From the NCBI GenBank assembly GCA_023213395.1, contig CM041465.1, positions 232,135,741-232,199,740 on the forward strand: a stretch of DNA of 64,000 nt. The letters are read 5' to 3'. Shown here one piece after another: positions 1 through 11,935 of this stretch. This stretch comes from Cycas panzhihuaensis (lineage: Eukaryota; Cycadophyta). The notes below the pieces were generated by a model. The model worked only from the letters and a program-made list of their open reading frames with translations. It did not search any database and was not told the origin of the DNA. Both the position numbers and the translations under genes were made by a program. Each line of letters starts with the position of its first letter. The first letter of the stretch is position 1.

Positions 1-1
1 G

Positions 2-220
2 TTATGTTTCCAAGGACATCCCCCACCTTCTTTCACCATTAGGAGTGAGCCTCACAACATGCTTCCATAGCAACGGGTGATCATGTTTTGGAACTAGGAG
101 ACCATGGCCTCCATTCTTCCCAGGGTTACGACCTCTACCATGACCACCACTAATTGAGGATGTTGAGGATTCCATTGGAGCTAACAAAAGATAAGAAAAA
201 GAAAAAGAAGAGAAGTTCAA
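2..220 (-). pseudogene. Possible N-terminal fragment of a BED-finger (hAT-type) protein
   Basis: A 72-residue frame. Its C-terminal part reads PKHDHPLLWKHVVRL, which resembles the start of BED-type zinc fingers found at the N terminus of plant hAT transposases and related domesticated proteins. A glycine- and arginine-rich stretch lies before it. The frame stops at positions 2-4, before any zinc-binding cysteines would appear, so it is truncated or frameshifted near the window edge. The internal methionine of MESST is a more natural start than the first one. This is a weak resemblance and could be chance. Confidence 0.25.
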
Positions 221-723
221 TTAGATTGGCACAATGAGGGGGATCAAGATATTTGTATCGAATAAACCAACACAAAAATCCTCACTGTCTATTATACTTT
301 GATATTTATCATTTTTATCTATACTATGATATTCATTCTAGCTCTAACAACTATCGCCAGTTATCACCAGTTTCATACTTCTCATTACTTTCATTATCAT
401 CTATGATAGTAGCCATAGTAGTTAGATTCAAGTTCAGTTACCTTGTAAGCCCACCTGAGCTAATTCATTAGGAAGTTATTTGTATTGTGACTTTTTAACA
501 TTAAAACTCCTTAAAAATCTCTCCATAACAATTTGGCTTGTCCTTAGAAGCGTTTTTCCTATTGACGACCACTTCTACATAATGGGATGGCATTGTCCTA
601 TTATAGGAACCCACCATGTTTTCCTAATGGAATGGTAGTGTTGGACACTTCATCCATCACCTTTTCATAGGTTGTTCCTTTACATACTAGTGGTAGGGAC
701 ATCAATTTGTCATTACTTGTTAA
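221..723. other. No recognisable gene
   Basis: About 500 bases of AT-rich sequence with short chance frames only. I see no domain motif, RNA gene or clear repeat boundary before the LTR that follows. Confidence 0.5.
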
Positions 724-919
724 TGTGTTATAAATCATAGTATATTGAAATCTATCTTCAATGAAGAAGAATTGATACATTAATGAGGGAGAGATAACTC
801 TCTTAAATATACATCAGGTAGGTGTAACCACTATGAGCCTATTTGACACTTGTTAGACACGTGTCATATGTACATATAATAAGACACTATGTTTCCTAAT
901 AAAACATTACATTCTAACA
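724..919 (-). repeat. 3' LTR of a minus-strand copia fragment
   Basis: On the minus strand the repeat begins TGTTAGAATGTAATG directly after a purine-rich tract (AAGAGAGAG, 921-929) and ends in TAACA, giving the TGTTA/TAACA inverted ends usual for copia LTRs. It follows the RNase H end of the adjoining pol remnant within a few bases. The lower boundary is placed on the terminal CA and could be 724 or 726. The matching 5' LTR is not in the window. Confidence 0.7.
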
Positions 920-925
920 CTCTCT

Positions 926-2700
926 CTTAATGTTTTATTACACCCAATTTATCTCTAAGAAACTGAAACTTTTCTTTGTTAAGAGGCTTCGTTAGAATAT
1001 TTGTAACTTGCTCGTTTGTTGGGTAATATATTAGGTCAATTTCCTTATTTTGTACTTTTCCCCTGATAAAATGATGATGCACTTCAATGTGCTTCATTCG
1101 AACATGTAGAACTAGATTTTTGGTCTATTTGATTGCACTCTAGTTGTCGCAGAAGGGAGTTGTTGGTTTTTGTTGTTGTTGTCCTATATCTGCTAGGAGT
1201 TGTCTTAAGCAAGTTGCTTCATAGGATGCATTGACGACTGACTTGTATTTGGCTTCTGTGGAAGACAGTGAAACAGTTGATTGCTGCTTGCTGTTCCATG
1301 AGATTGCAACTGACCCAAAGAAGATATAGTAGCCGCTTGTTGATTTTCGCTTTTCTTTAGTTCTTGGTTAATCTAAGCCACATAATCTAGTTACTTTTTG
1401 AGACTTAACTTTTGGATAGGTAAGTTTTAGGTCAATTGTTCTCTTGAGATATCTGAGTATTCTTTTTGTAGCTTTCCAATGACTTAGTTTTGGATCTTGC
1501 ATATATCTGGAGACTAGACCAATTGAATAAGATATCTCTGGTCTAGTTGCAGTAAGATAAATTAGGCTTCCAATCAATTATTTGTACAAATTTGTATCAA
1601 CTGAAGTTTCTTCAATTGGAGTTGCACAGTTGTTGCAATTTTCCATTTCGAACTTGGTCAGTTGACTTTTAATGTATTTACCTTGAGATAAGGTAATTAC
1701 ATCTTTCTCTTGACTAACTTCTATACCAAGATAACAATTTAAAAGTCCTAGATCAGTCATTTCAAAGCCTTCTTCTAGCTTTGCTTTTATCTCTGCTATG
1801 GATTCTATGTCATTTCCTGTGAGTATCATGTCATCCACATAAACTACGATTATTGTGTTCAGTCCATTACTTTTCTTGGTATACAGACTTGAATCTGACT
1901 TGCTATTGTGGCAGCCATTTTGAGTGAGATATTTATCTAGCTTGGCATACTAGGCCCTAGGCGCTTGCTTTAGACCATACAAGGCCTTCTTCAATTTGCA
2001 CACAAGATTTTCTTTTCCTTTTTGAATATAGCCTTCTGGTTGAGCCATATAAACCTCTTCCTCGAGTTCTCCATTTAGCAAGGAACTCTTTACATCTAAC
2101 TGATAAACCTTCAAATTAAATTGAGTAGCTAGAGCTATTACAGTTCTCACTGTATTCAATTTGGCTACTAAAGAGAATGTCTCTTCATAGTCAATTCTTG
2201 TTGTTTAGGTATAGCCTTTGGCTACTAATCTGCCTTTATATTTTTCTATTTTTCCATTTGAATTTTCTTTTATTTTATACACCCATTTGCAATTAACAAC
2301 AAGCTTCCCTGCATGCAAATCTACCAGTTCCCAAGTTTGATTCTTGGAAATTGATTCCATTTCTGCATTCATAGCAGTTTCCTATTCTTTGTGTTTCCTT
2401 GCTTCTTCATAGGATTGTGGCTTTACATTGTTGAACAATGCCTGGTGTCTTTGACTTCTGGTTCGATGTGTAAGCACATCTCCTTTTTCTTCTTCAACAG
2501 TTTTGAGATACCATTTTGGTATCTTTTTGGATGTTGCCCCCCTTTCTTCATTGGAGTTAGTGACTAGTGACAATGCCCTCTAAGACTCCTCTATCTCATG
2601 GGTTTCTATATCTTCTGAGGTAACTCCTGAGAGTTCTTCAGGTCAGATTTCTTTTAGAGGAATTGTTTTAGACGGTTCCTCAATTTCTTGGTATGAAGGT
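926..2700 (-). pseudogene. Copia pol remnant: reverse transcriptase and RNase H
   Basis: Read on the minus strand this is the 3' half of a Ty1/copia polyprotein. In order there is the integrase-RT linker (HRTRSQRH near 2450), the RT segment with [17 protein letters not shown] (about 2100) and [18 protein letters not shown] (about 1960-2010), the active-site YVDDMILTGND (about 1830), then LIGSLIYLTATRP (about 1560) and RNase H ending TKPLNKEKFQFLRDKLG just before the 3' LTR. Together these reverse-transcribe element RNA and remove the template. Several in-frame stops make it inactive. The [10 protein letters not shown] and [20 protein letters not shown] stretches closely match the young copia at 36.5-37.2 kb, so the two are related families. 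The remnant ends abruptly near 2700, where oppositely oriented copia gag begins. Confidence 0.9.
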
Positions 2701-4125
2701 GGTCCCTTGACTACATATAATATGGTAAACATGTTAACAAGAGGAGGACATATAGCTACAATGTCCTTTGATACTCTGACAGGACATATGTATAGTCAAG
2801 AACAAAGAAATCAAAGATATGAAGAAGACTCAGAGATTGAAGAAGCTCTTATCACTAAACTTCAGTTGGGAGGCAGAGGAAGAGGTCAGCTTAATCCCAG
2901 ATTATGAGGAAAGACACCGGCAGACCATGAGGGACGTTGGACAGAACGAAGAGGACGAGGAAGAGTGATTAACAATCCACCTTGGGATGCTAGAGTATGT
3001 TTTAATTGCGGAAAACCAGGCCACTTTTCGAGTAACTGTAGAGCGTTCGACGTCTGTTACCACTGTGGACAAACAGGCCATTACCCATACCAGTGCTACC
3101 AGAGACGAGCTAAATTTCAAAAAGTGAAACAACAGGTGTCTGGGAATTATAGCAAAGAAAAGGACACAATGGAAGAAGAAGTCGAAACTGCTTTCATTGC
3201 AGCCTTGGCAACTAATACAAATGCAGTAGAAAACTGGTATGTAGATTCGGGAGCTTCACATCACGTGACAGGGATTGAAGAATGGTTTGAAATCATCAAA
3301 CCTTATGATTTCAATACATCAATAGAGTTAGGAGACAATTTTCCCTTACACATAAAGGGAATAGGACAAATTGCTATACTAATTGATTGAAAAATCCAAC
3401 GTATAGGCAATGTCTTTTTTGTGCCTGGGATAAAAAAGAATCTTTTGTCAGTATCACAATTGAATGACAAAAAACTGAGAACAATATTTGATGAACATGG
3501 TTATTGTTACATACTTGATATGAAAAAGAAAGGCACAATAATAGCCAAGGGAGAAAAATGCAATAGGTTGTATAAATTACTCTCAACTCCTGTACTCCCT
3601 GATAAAGGTCCCACCAAAATGCTCTCTGATGTAAAAGCTTTTCTTTATGTAAACTTGACCGATACTAATGAAATTTGGTATTTGAAGTATGGTCATATCT
3701 CCCATGATAGGCTAAAAAAATTAAAGAAACATAAGATGGTGAATGGCTTACCAGATATTTCATTCAATCACTTTGTATGTAAAGGTTGCATGATGGGAAA
3801 ACAACACAGGATTCCATTTTCAAAAAACACATGGCACGCGCAAAATAAGCTAGAATTGATACACACTGATCTGTGTGGCCCATTCACGCCAATTTCAACA
3901 AATGGAGCAAGGTACTTCTTAACCATCATTGATGATTTCTCAAAAGAAACCTGGGTGTATTTCCTCTCTAGTAAATCAGAAACACTTAGCTACTTCAAAG
4001 AATTCAAAGCTGAAAATGAATTGGAAAGCAGTCAAAAAATCAAATGTATTCATTCAGATAGAGGAGGAGAATTTGCGTCTAATGATTTCCTCCATTTCTG
4101 CAAAATACATGGAATTTGAAGAAAA
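2701..4125 (+). pseudogene. Copia gag-protease-integrase remnant
   Basis: Plus-strand 5' half of a copia polyprotein. It starts inside the gag C-terminal helical region (2707-2907), then has two CCHC zinc knuckles at about 3000-3100 (CFNCGKPGHFSSNC and CYHCGQTGHYPYQC) that would bind packaged RNA. The protease site WYVDSGASHHVTG lies at about 3236-3275. Integrase follows in 3421-4119: the HHCC finger (the second pair is CKGCMMGKQHR), first catalytic Asp in HTDLCGPF, second in HSDRGGEF. The frame breaks at 2907 (stop), 3390 (stop) and after CKIHGI, where the third catalytic residue is lost. The 3' end joins an unrelated minus-strand Ty3 gag near 4125. Protease and knuckle layout match the pol remnant next door in type, so both may derive from one rearranged element. 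Confidence 0.9.
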
Positions 4126-5089
4126 CGAAAACATGTCAACTTGTTCCTGATTATACTTTCCTCCACAACGAAAACATGTTCCATTCTTGATGTGTTCCTC
4201 TCTCGACATTTGTTCATCTTTTTTCTCCCATGTAGGAGCACCAGCTTTAGTTCCAGACTATGTCCAATTTGGTTTATATTGCTGGCTGGGAGGTCTTTCA
4301 AACTCGGTTCGACGAACGAAACTTTGTCTTCTTTCTCTGAATTTTGCTTCAATGTTCCTGGCATGGCGTATGGCATCGGTTAGGAAGCTCACCTCCATGG
4401 TCTTTAGTCGGTACCTGATATTACCTCGAAGACCTACTATGTATACTTCTACTAGTTGAGGTTCACTGATATGGGCATCCACCATACTATGCAGTGCTTG
4501 GAGCTGAGATAAGATTGTCTTGTCTGACTGCGTAACACAGTAAGTGGCCGAAATAATCCGTTTTCATTGTATCTTCATATTGTTGGAATAGAGACTTCTT
4601 AAAAAAAACCCAATTGTAGTGGATTGTTCCCTCGTAATTTCTTTGCCACCAGTGAAAAAATTGTAAGGCTTTTTCATATAAGTGTAACGCTGCCACCACC
4701 AATTTTTCCTTATTGGTTAAAGGGGTGGTTTTGAAGTAGACCTCCATCTACATCACCCAACTACAAATATCCCGGGATCTATCTGGGTCAAATTTTTCTA
4801 GCTGAAATTTAGTTCCCTTAAGACCGAGCCCAATCTGATCTCCTGAGTATTCCCCTTCTTCTTGGCTCTACTCCTCTTCTTTAGCTCCGCTTTGAAATCC
4901 AAAATCTTTTTTTGGAGCCAACAGAATATCACGAATTTTTTGTATATCCAATTTCAATTCCTTGTACTGGGTTTGCATTAGCGTGATACTATTGTCCAAA
5001 TGGTCCACCCTTTTTGACACGTCCTCGATTCCTTGGGAGGCCTGGAGCACCATTTTTCCTATTGTGGTTTTTCCTGACCTTAACTCCAT
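4126..5089 (-). pseudogene. Ty3/gypsy gag remnant
   Basis: Minus-strand frame beginning MELRSGKTT about 80 bases inside the adjacent 5' LTR. A coiled-coil-like N-terminal segment (SKRVDHLDNSITLMQTQ) is followed, in pieces separated by stops at about 4868 and 4748, by a retrotransposon gag core: LEKFDPDRSRDI, then KLVVAALHLYEKALQFFHWW and FFKKSLFQQYED. A damaged zinc-knuckle start (GTCFRCGGKYN) lies near 4170. Gag would form the particle that packages element RNA. The element is cut off there, against plus-strand copia integrase, so no pol of this copy is present. Confidence 0.75.
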
Positions 5090-5154
5090 TCTATTGGGAA
5101 AAATTTTTCTCAGATATTTCTTACAGAGACACGCTAAATACCCACTTCGAACGA

Positions 5155-5167
5155 GGCTCTAATATCA
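5155..5167 (-). other. Primer-binding site of the Ty3 fragment
   Basis: Minus-strand TGATATTAGAGCC starts two bases after the LTR end. It differs by two bases from the common plant PBS TGGTATCAGAGCC, which pairs with initiator methionine tRNA. Confidence 0.7.
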
Positions 5168-5169
5168 CT

Positions 5170-5725
5170 TGTAGCAATCTTACATAAGTCTTCTAAGAAA
5201 TTTTACAAAAATATGCAAAATATCCACCAAATGCACTTGTGAAATATTCAATCAAGAGAGAAATAATACAAATCCACTCAAATACTTATAACATACAGAT
5301 ATAAAGTGGTATGAAATGAATATAAACTGAATAGATACAAGATTACCAAATGACTCTACAATTATTGTTGATGATGAATCCCTCTTTGAGACGAGGTGCC
5401 CTCCACAATGCTCCCAAAAGGGCTGAAAATACTGCAGTCCAAGACTTCTCCGATGATGATCAAATGAGGCCGCAAATCCTCCTTAAATAGGCGGCCAAAG
5501 GATAGCAATAGAATTCGGCCAGAAAAGGTGATATTCTTCTTAATACTGCTCAAATAGAAGTCGGCCAGAACTTCTCCAAAAACTGGCAGGCTAACTTTAA
5601 ATGGTCATAACTTTCAATATAGATGCCAGAATTAACTTTCGTTTGGACCATTGGAATCGTTGTTTAGAGACCTTCGATTTGCATGGTCATAAGCTATATT
5701 TATGACCATATTTAGGAATGCTACA
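5170..5725 (-). repeat. 5' LTR of the Ty3 fragment
   Basis: A 556-bp LTR read on the minus strand. It starts TGTAGCATTCC at 5725 and ends TTGCTACA at 5170, so its ends form a perfect 7-bp inverted pair TGTAGCA/TGCTACA. A primer-binding site follows immediately and a gag frame begins about 80 bases later. The upper edge abuts plus-strand copia sequence (from 5726), which suggests this Ty3 copy inserted into a copia element. The 3' LTR is missing. Confidence 0.85.
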
Positions 5726-7223
5726 AGGTCATAGAGGAAAGGGGGCATTTAGAGGTGGTAATCAATGCCACGCCAATCAATTTACAAATGATGATAAATT
5801 GTTTTGTGCCTCCCTTATACCACAAACAAGGACAACACATGGATTGCCGACTCAGAAACATCTTGTCATATGACTGAAGACGAGGATTTGCTCTATGATA
5901 TTACAAAAGATAAAGGGCAAACGATCACTTTTGGCAATAATGGGACTATTTGGATATCTGGAGTGTGCAAATTTGGTTCCTTCCACTCATTAGATCGCCT
6001 TGCTTCTACATTTTCCATAGGTGATGCTTACTTGGTGCCTTCAATGTACAAAAGCGTACCATCTGTTTGGATAAGCAACAGATGAGTGTTTTGTTTAAAG
6101 CTGAGAAATGCACAATCAATGACATGATGATCAAGTGGTTGCCATTGGTCATGAAGACTGTGGATTTTACAAGTTGGATGCTTCAAATATCACACTTGAT
6201 ACTTCACCAGCATATGTCTCTTAGTCACTGACAAAGGAACAACTTTGACACAACAAGCTAGGTCATTTGAACCTAGAAAACATCAAAGTGATGTTTAATA
6301 AAAACATGGTGTTTGGGATTCCGAAGATTTCAACATCAAAATGCCTTTGTGAAACTTGCATAATGGGAAATAACATCGAGTGCCTTTTCAAAAAGGAGAA
6401 AAGGCAAAGTATGGTGTGCATCACAACCATTGCAGCTGATACATATAGATTTATGTGGACTTGTGTCCATGCCATCTCTTAGAGGTGCATTATATTATAT
6501 CACTTTCATTGATGATTTCTCACATAAAGCTTGGGTTTATTTCATCAAACGCAAATTTAAATCTTTGGACAAATTCAAAGAATTCAAACTTGCTATGGAG
6601 AATGAATCAGATTTGTCAATCAAAATATTACGATTTGACAATGGAGGCGAGTTTACTTCAAGAGAGTTTAACTAGTTTTCCAAAGATCATGGGATCAAGA
6701 AACAACTCACTGCTCCATACACACCTCAGCAAAATGGAGTAGTTGAGAGGATGAATAGGACTTTGGCAAACAAATCCAATGCCATGATACATGCAAAGGG
6801 CCTTCCACTTTCTTATTGGGTAGAAGCATTTTATATAGCAGCTTATGTCTCCAATAGGAGCCCTACAACAATAGTCATTGATATGACACTAGAGGAGGCT
6901 TAGTCTAGCAAAAAGCCAATTGTTAGCCATTTGCGCACTTTTGGGTGCACTGCATACATACACATTCCCCAACAACAAAGAAGAAAGTTGGACAATAAAA
7001 GTCTAAAGTGCATTTTCATTGGTTACTCTATTAACAACAGGGCATATAGAGTGTGATCCCATTAAGAAAAAAATGCATGTAACAAGAGATGTTATCTTTG
7101 TTGAGGATAATGAGGAAATGGACTCAACATCCATCCATCTTTCTCTTGACAAAGGCAAGCTGATTGTTAAGGACTTCCTTTTTCACCATTTTTAAAACCA
7201 TGTTCATCTTCTGCTCTTGTTGC
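5726..7223 (+). pseudogene. Copia gag tail, protease and integrase remnant
   Basis: Plus-strand copia fragment. A gag tail rich in Gly/Asn/Gln (about 5740-5800) runs into the protease site WIADSETSCHMTED (5835-5880), where the usual DSGAS is changed to DSETS. The integrase finger is at 6250-6410 (CETCIMG). The catalytic core has HIDLCGLV near 6435-6460, FDNGGEFTSREFN near 6630-6670 and PYTPQQNGVVERMNRT near 6715-6760, so all three acidic residues are visible. It runs on through LRTFGCTAYIHIP near 6930-6970. Stops at 6086, 6673 and 6901 and a frameshift break it. It ends where a different LTR begins at 7224, so RT and RNase H are absent. It differs in sequence from the copia half at 2701-4125. 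Confidence 0.85.
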
Positions 7224-7962
7224 TGTTATGGTCAAAATCGACACCTGTGCACCCAAAGGTAGGATGCATCGTCAATTATAGTTTAATATGGCTAATAAAT
7301 GTAGGAGAACCATTCAACAAGTGTTCAAGATGAAGAACAAATGTGGAAATAGTGAACAAAGCAGACAAAACACTGTGTATTCCATTATGGGAATGCGTAA
7401 CAGGTACAGAACACATACAACATAGTCAAGGAATGCACAAGGAATGGTTGTGCAACGGATAAGGCAAGAAGGAGCCATGTGGATCAAACTGTACAAGCGC
7501 ACATGTGGATTGACTAAGCATCATAATGGTTAAACTCATGATTAGTTATGAAGAGGGATGCATTATGGAAAAGGGACGGTTGTGACTCTTGGTCACAACC
7601 ATTCCTCAACAGAGACGCATAGCCTATTTAAACTTGTCCAATCGACCAGATTGATGTGAGAGCCAAGTAAAGTGATGTATTGTGCTTGGTCTGGTACAAA
7701 CAACCAACCAAGCACTGTACGGAAAGCATTATATGATGTAAACATTGATTATTGCTTAATGGAATTACAGAGTTACGAGGAACTTATGTGTGTACTAATG
7801 TAATGTTAAATGCATAATAATCTATTGTGTTTGTGATTGTATTGTGGACTTATGAGGCATGGTATAGTACATTAATGTGTATGCTGACCATAAGCACACC
7901 CTAGACTACAGTGGAAACCCTTGATAAGTGAATATCTCAGTAGGACACATAGTGAGTCAACA
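7224..7962 (+). repeat. 5' LTR of a decayed Ty3 element related to the 47-59 kb element
   Basis: The start TGTTATGGTCAAAAT and end GAGTCAACA resemble the ends of the 47-59 kb Ty3 LTR (TGTTGGAGTCAAAAG and AGTCAACA). The next bases TTGGTTTCGTTTCCTA match that element's primer-binding region TTGGTTCCGTTGCCTA with few changes. A related gag N terminus follows. The 3' boundary is firm; the 5' boundary rests on similarity of the first bases and on the break in copia integrase. Confidence 0.7.
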
Positions 7963-8096
7963 TTGGTTTCGTTTCCTAAGTCCACTAGAGGAGGGGAAAA
8001 TAAGCCAGAATTTTCTATGTATAAAGATCAAGTCACCCTAGCTATTGCAGTGATGGTAGGCTTTAACTAAGCCTCGACAGCTAGGGAGACCTTCCA

Positions 8097-8586
8097 ATGC
8101 CACCTAAATGGCCTTCAAAGGTGGAGGAGTCACAAACAAAACCTAAGGGGATAGCAGAGTTAAGCAGACAAAGAGCTTGATATGGTCTAAGGAGAGCAAG
8201 GAGATTGATTATAGGGAAAAGGGAAGACCAAATAGGATCAGTCGAAGGATCTGAGGCAAGTGGCGCCTAGATATTGAAGAGAAAAGAGAAAATGATGAAA
8301 GAAAAGAAATGAACACCCCTGAAAAGGAATTAAGTCTGGACTCTACTCCAAAGAATCTAAGTGACAACGAAGAGAAGGCAGAGGAAGGTCCCCAGGCATA
8401 TTGGGAGAATCATCTCATCAGCAATTACTTGAGGATCAACTAGAGAGAAGTGCAGATCAATCATTTCTAATAACAACTCCAGTAGCGGCACAAATACCAA
8501 GAATACGAGGAGTCATACAATTGAAAACACCTATTTAAAATCCCCTATTCGGAAAAGGGAACAATGTGTTAAACCTTATGTTTGCA
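8097..8586 (+). pseudogene. Ty3 gag N-terminal remnant, same family as the 47-59 kb element
   Basis: Starts MPPKWPSKVEESQ at 8097, directly comparable to MPPKRPSRSEEPQ at the gag start of the large element (58427); the bases just before the ATG (ACCTTCCAATGCC) are shared too. Further matches are SRQRA, SVEGSEASGA and EEKAEEGPQAYWEN (about 8160-8420) and a final NPLFGKG near 8545. Several stops and frame changes make it non-coding. It is cut by the copia LTR at 8587, and the gag core with zinc knuckles is missing. Confidence 0.8.
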
Positions 8587-9114
8587 TGTTAAGCTAATGT
8601 ACTTTACCATTATTGTATTATTGTACTTTATGGGGTGACTTATCACTTAAGTGATAAAGTGCACACCCACATTCTTTCCTAGTGACTATGACATTGTGAT
8701 GTAAGGGTCAAAGTGACGCTTACGCACTTTTGCTCACTTGAGAGCCCAAAAGGACACATGTCCTACATGCAAAGGGTGTAGCTTGGATGTTTGACACTCA
8801 TCAAACATCCAACACCTTAGGTCTCTCATCGAACTCTATATATTGAGAACAATTCTCATGTATCTCATATGGAGTGTGAGTAACACCGTTATGCTGCTAG
8901 TTTGCTAATCAAACTATCTTTCATATTTAAAGATTGGACCAATTCCATCTCCCCCATATTTGGTATTGTTGTGCTTATGCTATTTTATGCTTATGCTTTA
9001 TTGTCTTGCTCATTTCAATAGTTCCTCACTTAGATGCTAATCATCTCACTTCATGAGCAGATTGTTACACCTTTCTAGATCTTATTTTTTATAAGCTAAA
9101 TGTCCTTTATAACA
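8587..9114 (+). repeat. 5' LTR of a copia element
   Basis: A 528-bp LTR starting TGTTAAGCTAATG and ending TTATAACA, with TGTTA/TAACA inverted ends. It is followed two bases later by a perfect copia primer-binding site. It interrupts Ty3 gag. No matching 3' LTR is seen downstream, so the 3' part has been lost. Confidence 0.8.
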
Positions 9115-9116
9115 TC

Positions 9117-9128
9117 TGGTATCAGAGC
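9117..9128 (+). other. Primer-binding site (initiator Met tRNA type)
   Basis: TGGTATCAGAGC, the canonical plant LTR-retrotransposon primer site, two bases after the LTR end. Confidence 0.85.
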
Positions 9129-11126
9129 AACTTAAAGGTTTCTTTTTGCTCTGTTTTTTCTTGATCTAGTGAGGGTTCTCAGACCCTTGGTAACGACCTT
9201 CGCACTCCGAAGGCAATCCGAGGCCTATTTGAAGCTTTTCTTGGCAGATTTAAGCATTTTGTGGCTATTTGCAGGCTACAGATTATCTATTTCATGTTCT
9301 GAGATTTTTTTTCTTAACATATCTTGTTGGGTGCAGTACTAATTGCTGTTACAAACAGTGATTTCTTTTGAAAAATAAATTATTTTGTTGAAGTGTTTTC
9401 TCTCAAATTTGTAAAAGGCAAGAAGATTGCACTCAGATCTGCTCACTTGAGGCCTGAAGAACTCACTGTGCCTCAGATCTACTTACTAAGATCTAGATTT
9501 CTATTGTTCTAAACCCTTGTGGGATGCTCTGTGTTAAAATCCACTATCTGCAGTGGAAAATCTACTTAGTCACATGATTGCTGTCCTCCTAGGTAGCACT
9601 AGAAGCCATTCACAATCAACTCTCAATATCCTTCAGCTTTGACTTTGTTGGGCGTCTCTTCAAACCTAGGTGGCTCTGAAATCAGTGGTGCGAATGTTCT
9701 CTTGTAGTTTGCTCCTCTGTAGAGAGTGCCATGTCTCCCCAGCAGGTCCCACATCACCTCCTATGTGACCAGACATCACTCTACAAGTCCACAACAACTG
9801 TTTTCAACTCTATTGTTTGTGTGCCCAACCAATAGCTCGACTGCCTCGTTCTCTCAACACATGCGATCAAATCACGTGTAACTTTAGAGGAACCCGCGTT
9901 GGTGCAAGATGAACTTGCCTTTGAATTTTCGCTCGGATTTGAGCATCCTGGGAGCAGATCAAGTGATCTGAGTGCTTACAAACTTGCAAGGCAGTTGCAT
10001 TCGACGCATTCTAAAAAATATTTTGATTTTTTCACTTTAGAATTTTAACTTTAGGTTATGTAATATTGACTTTTTAATAACATTTCATTTCCTAAAGTTA
10101 AGTTCCTTCAAGTAATTTTATTTTATTTAATCACTTTTTGTGACTTTCAGCCCTCTTTTTTTTTTACATTTTGAGTTATTTAACACTTAAAAAATTTTGC
10201 ATCAGTGTTAACTCAAATCAAACGATTTTTAAGCATTTCGATCATTGTAAAGTGAAAAATTTCACTCTTGAAGTGTTTTTTTAAGGCTCCCTGTGTGGTG
10301 ACCTTAATGCCCTAGTCAAAAAAGGGCCAAAATTTTACATTTTAATAAAAATCACTTAGTTTTTTTAGGCTAGTTAGGACTATTTAACGTCCTATCACAT
10401 CGAAGTGCTTGTCTACTCTTGCAAAGTGGCTGATTTTTATTTTTAAGTGGTCTCTTGCTCATTAAAATGAACCCACTTGCAGCACCACATTAAGCAAGTT
10501 AATTTTTTTACTTGGTTTTTTTAACACTTTTTCTCATTTTAAGTGCTTTGTAAAACACTTAATGTGTTACTTTTTGATGTACTTAGTTGCTTCTTCTTGA
10601 AGCCTTATTTGTAAGTTGTCTTATAAAGCATTTTATCAAGTACATCTTCCAAGTAAAAATCCACTTAAAGTCAACTTGAACTTCATAAAAATTGACTTTA
10701 AAATCTTGTGGGAGAGGCTCGAAAAAGGTTAAATCCTTGCCTCTGAAATAACCTCAAGCTTGGTGCATTGCTTAGGGGACCAATTGACCATACAATCAGT
10801 GCACAACAATTGAGGTTTTTTTAGGAAAATGAGGTTCGAGAAGGGTGTTATTGGGGTTGTGAATCCTAGGAAAAGCATGGTACGTCCATGCAGATCAACC
10901 CTACTTGCCTTGTTCTAGATTTGACTTGGTCAATCGTTGGATCTCCTTTATAGATCAAGGTTGGACCAACTCTGTAGCCTAGTCCTCCACCCCTCATCAT
11001 TCTCTTTAGTTGTTGGATCTTCTAGTAAGATTAGGGCTATTGGCTTGTTAGAAGGTGGAACTTAAGCGACAATATCTTAGAGTTTCCAAGTTCATCTGTT
11101 AGCTTTAAAAGTCTTACAATTTCAAC
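9129..11126 (+). other. Long untranslated leader between copia LTR and gag
   Basis: About 2 kb with no sustained reading frame. It is T-rich and poor in recognisable motifs and probably is the 5' leader of the copia element, or contains older insertions that I cannot resolve. Confidence 0.4.
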
Positions 11127-11935
11127 ATGATTGCTATCAACATGCTTAATGCATGTACTATAAAATTAATCAGACATGATAATTATCAAGAATAGAAGCA
11201 TCAAGCTCATTATCTCTTGATCATGAATGAATTTTGGGCGTATGTTTTTGGAAGGATCCCCAAACCTGTACTTGTGCAAAGTGAGATTGATGATAATGTT
11301 GTTATCTATCCTGATCCAGTTATTATTACTGCTTGGGAAGCTAAGGATGAAATAGACTTAGCCTTTTTGCATATGATTATTGATGTCAATGTAGATCAGA
11401 ATATTGTTTGTGCTAAAACATCCAAGGAAGTATGGGACACTTTGTCCTCTTTGTATGCAAGGCGAGATGAAGCTCATATAATGATGATTAAAGCTAAATT
11501 ATACTCTTTAAAATTTGTAAAGCCAATGTCAGCATTCTTTTCTTCAATCAAAGAGATATGTAATGAGTTAAATACTCTAGGCAAACCTACTTCTAGGGAT
11601 GAGCTTGTGACGACAACGTTGCATGCATTGCCCAAGAATTATAATGGATCATTTTATCCATTACACATGATGGTTCACTTGCTTCAGTAACTTTCGATCA
11701 ACTTGAAAGTTTACTCCTTCGAGAAGAACAACTTTACATGAGGGAGGATGAAGAACCATCTACATCAGATCAAATCTATTTCCCTACCAATGATGGGGGA
11801 GTAGAAGAACACCATTCAAATTATTCTAGACAAAGCCCCAAGCACAACAATTGCAAAGGAGAAAACAAGAAGCTCAAATGATGAGGTGGTAGCATATAGG
11901 GTTATAGAGGAAGTAATGACAATGAACAACTAATA
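11127..11935 (+). pseudogene. Copia gag remnant
   Basis: The frame opens at MIAINMLNACTIKLIRHDNY and contains one stop (at about 11190) before a clean run from 11217 to 11690. Motifs of the copia gag (UBN2/DUF4219 type) are present: NEFWAYVFGRIP, TAWEAKDEIDLAFLHM, KTSKEVWDTLSSLYARRD and NELNTLGKPTSRDELV. A frameshift near 11690 leads into FDQLESLLLREEQLYMRED. No zinc knuckle, protease or pol follows. The frame gives way near 11935 to Ty3-like sequence. Confidence 0.8.
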
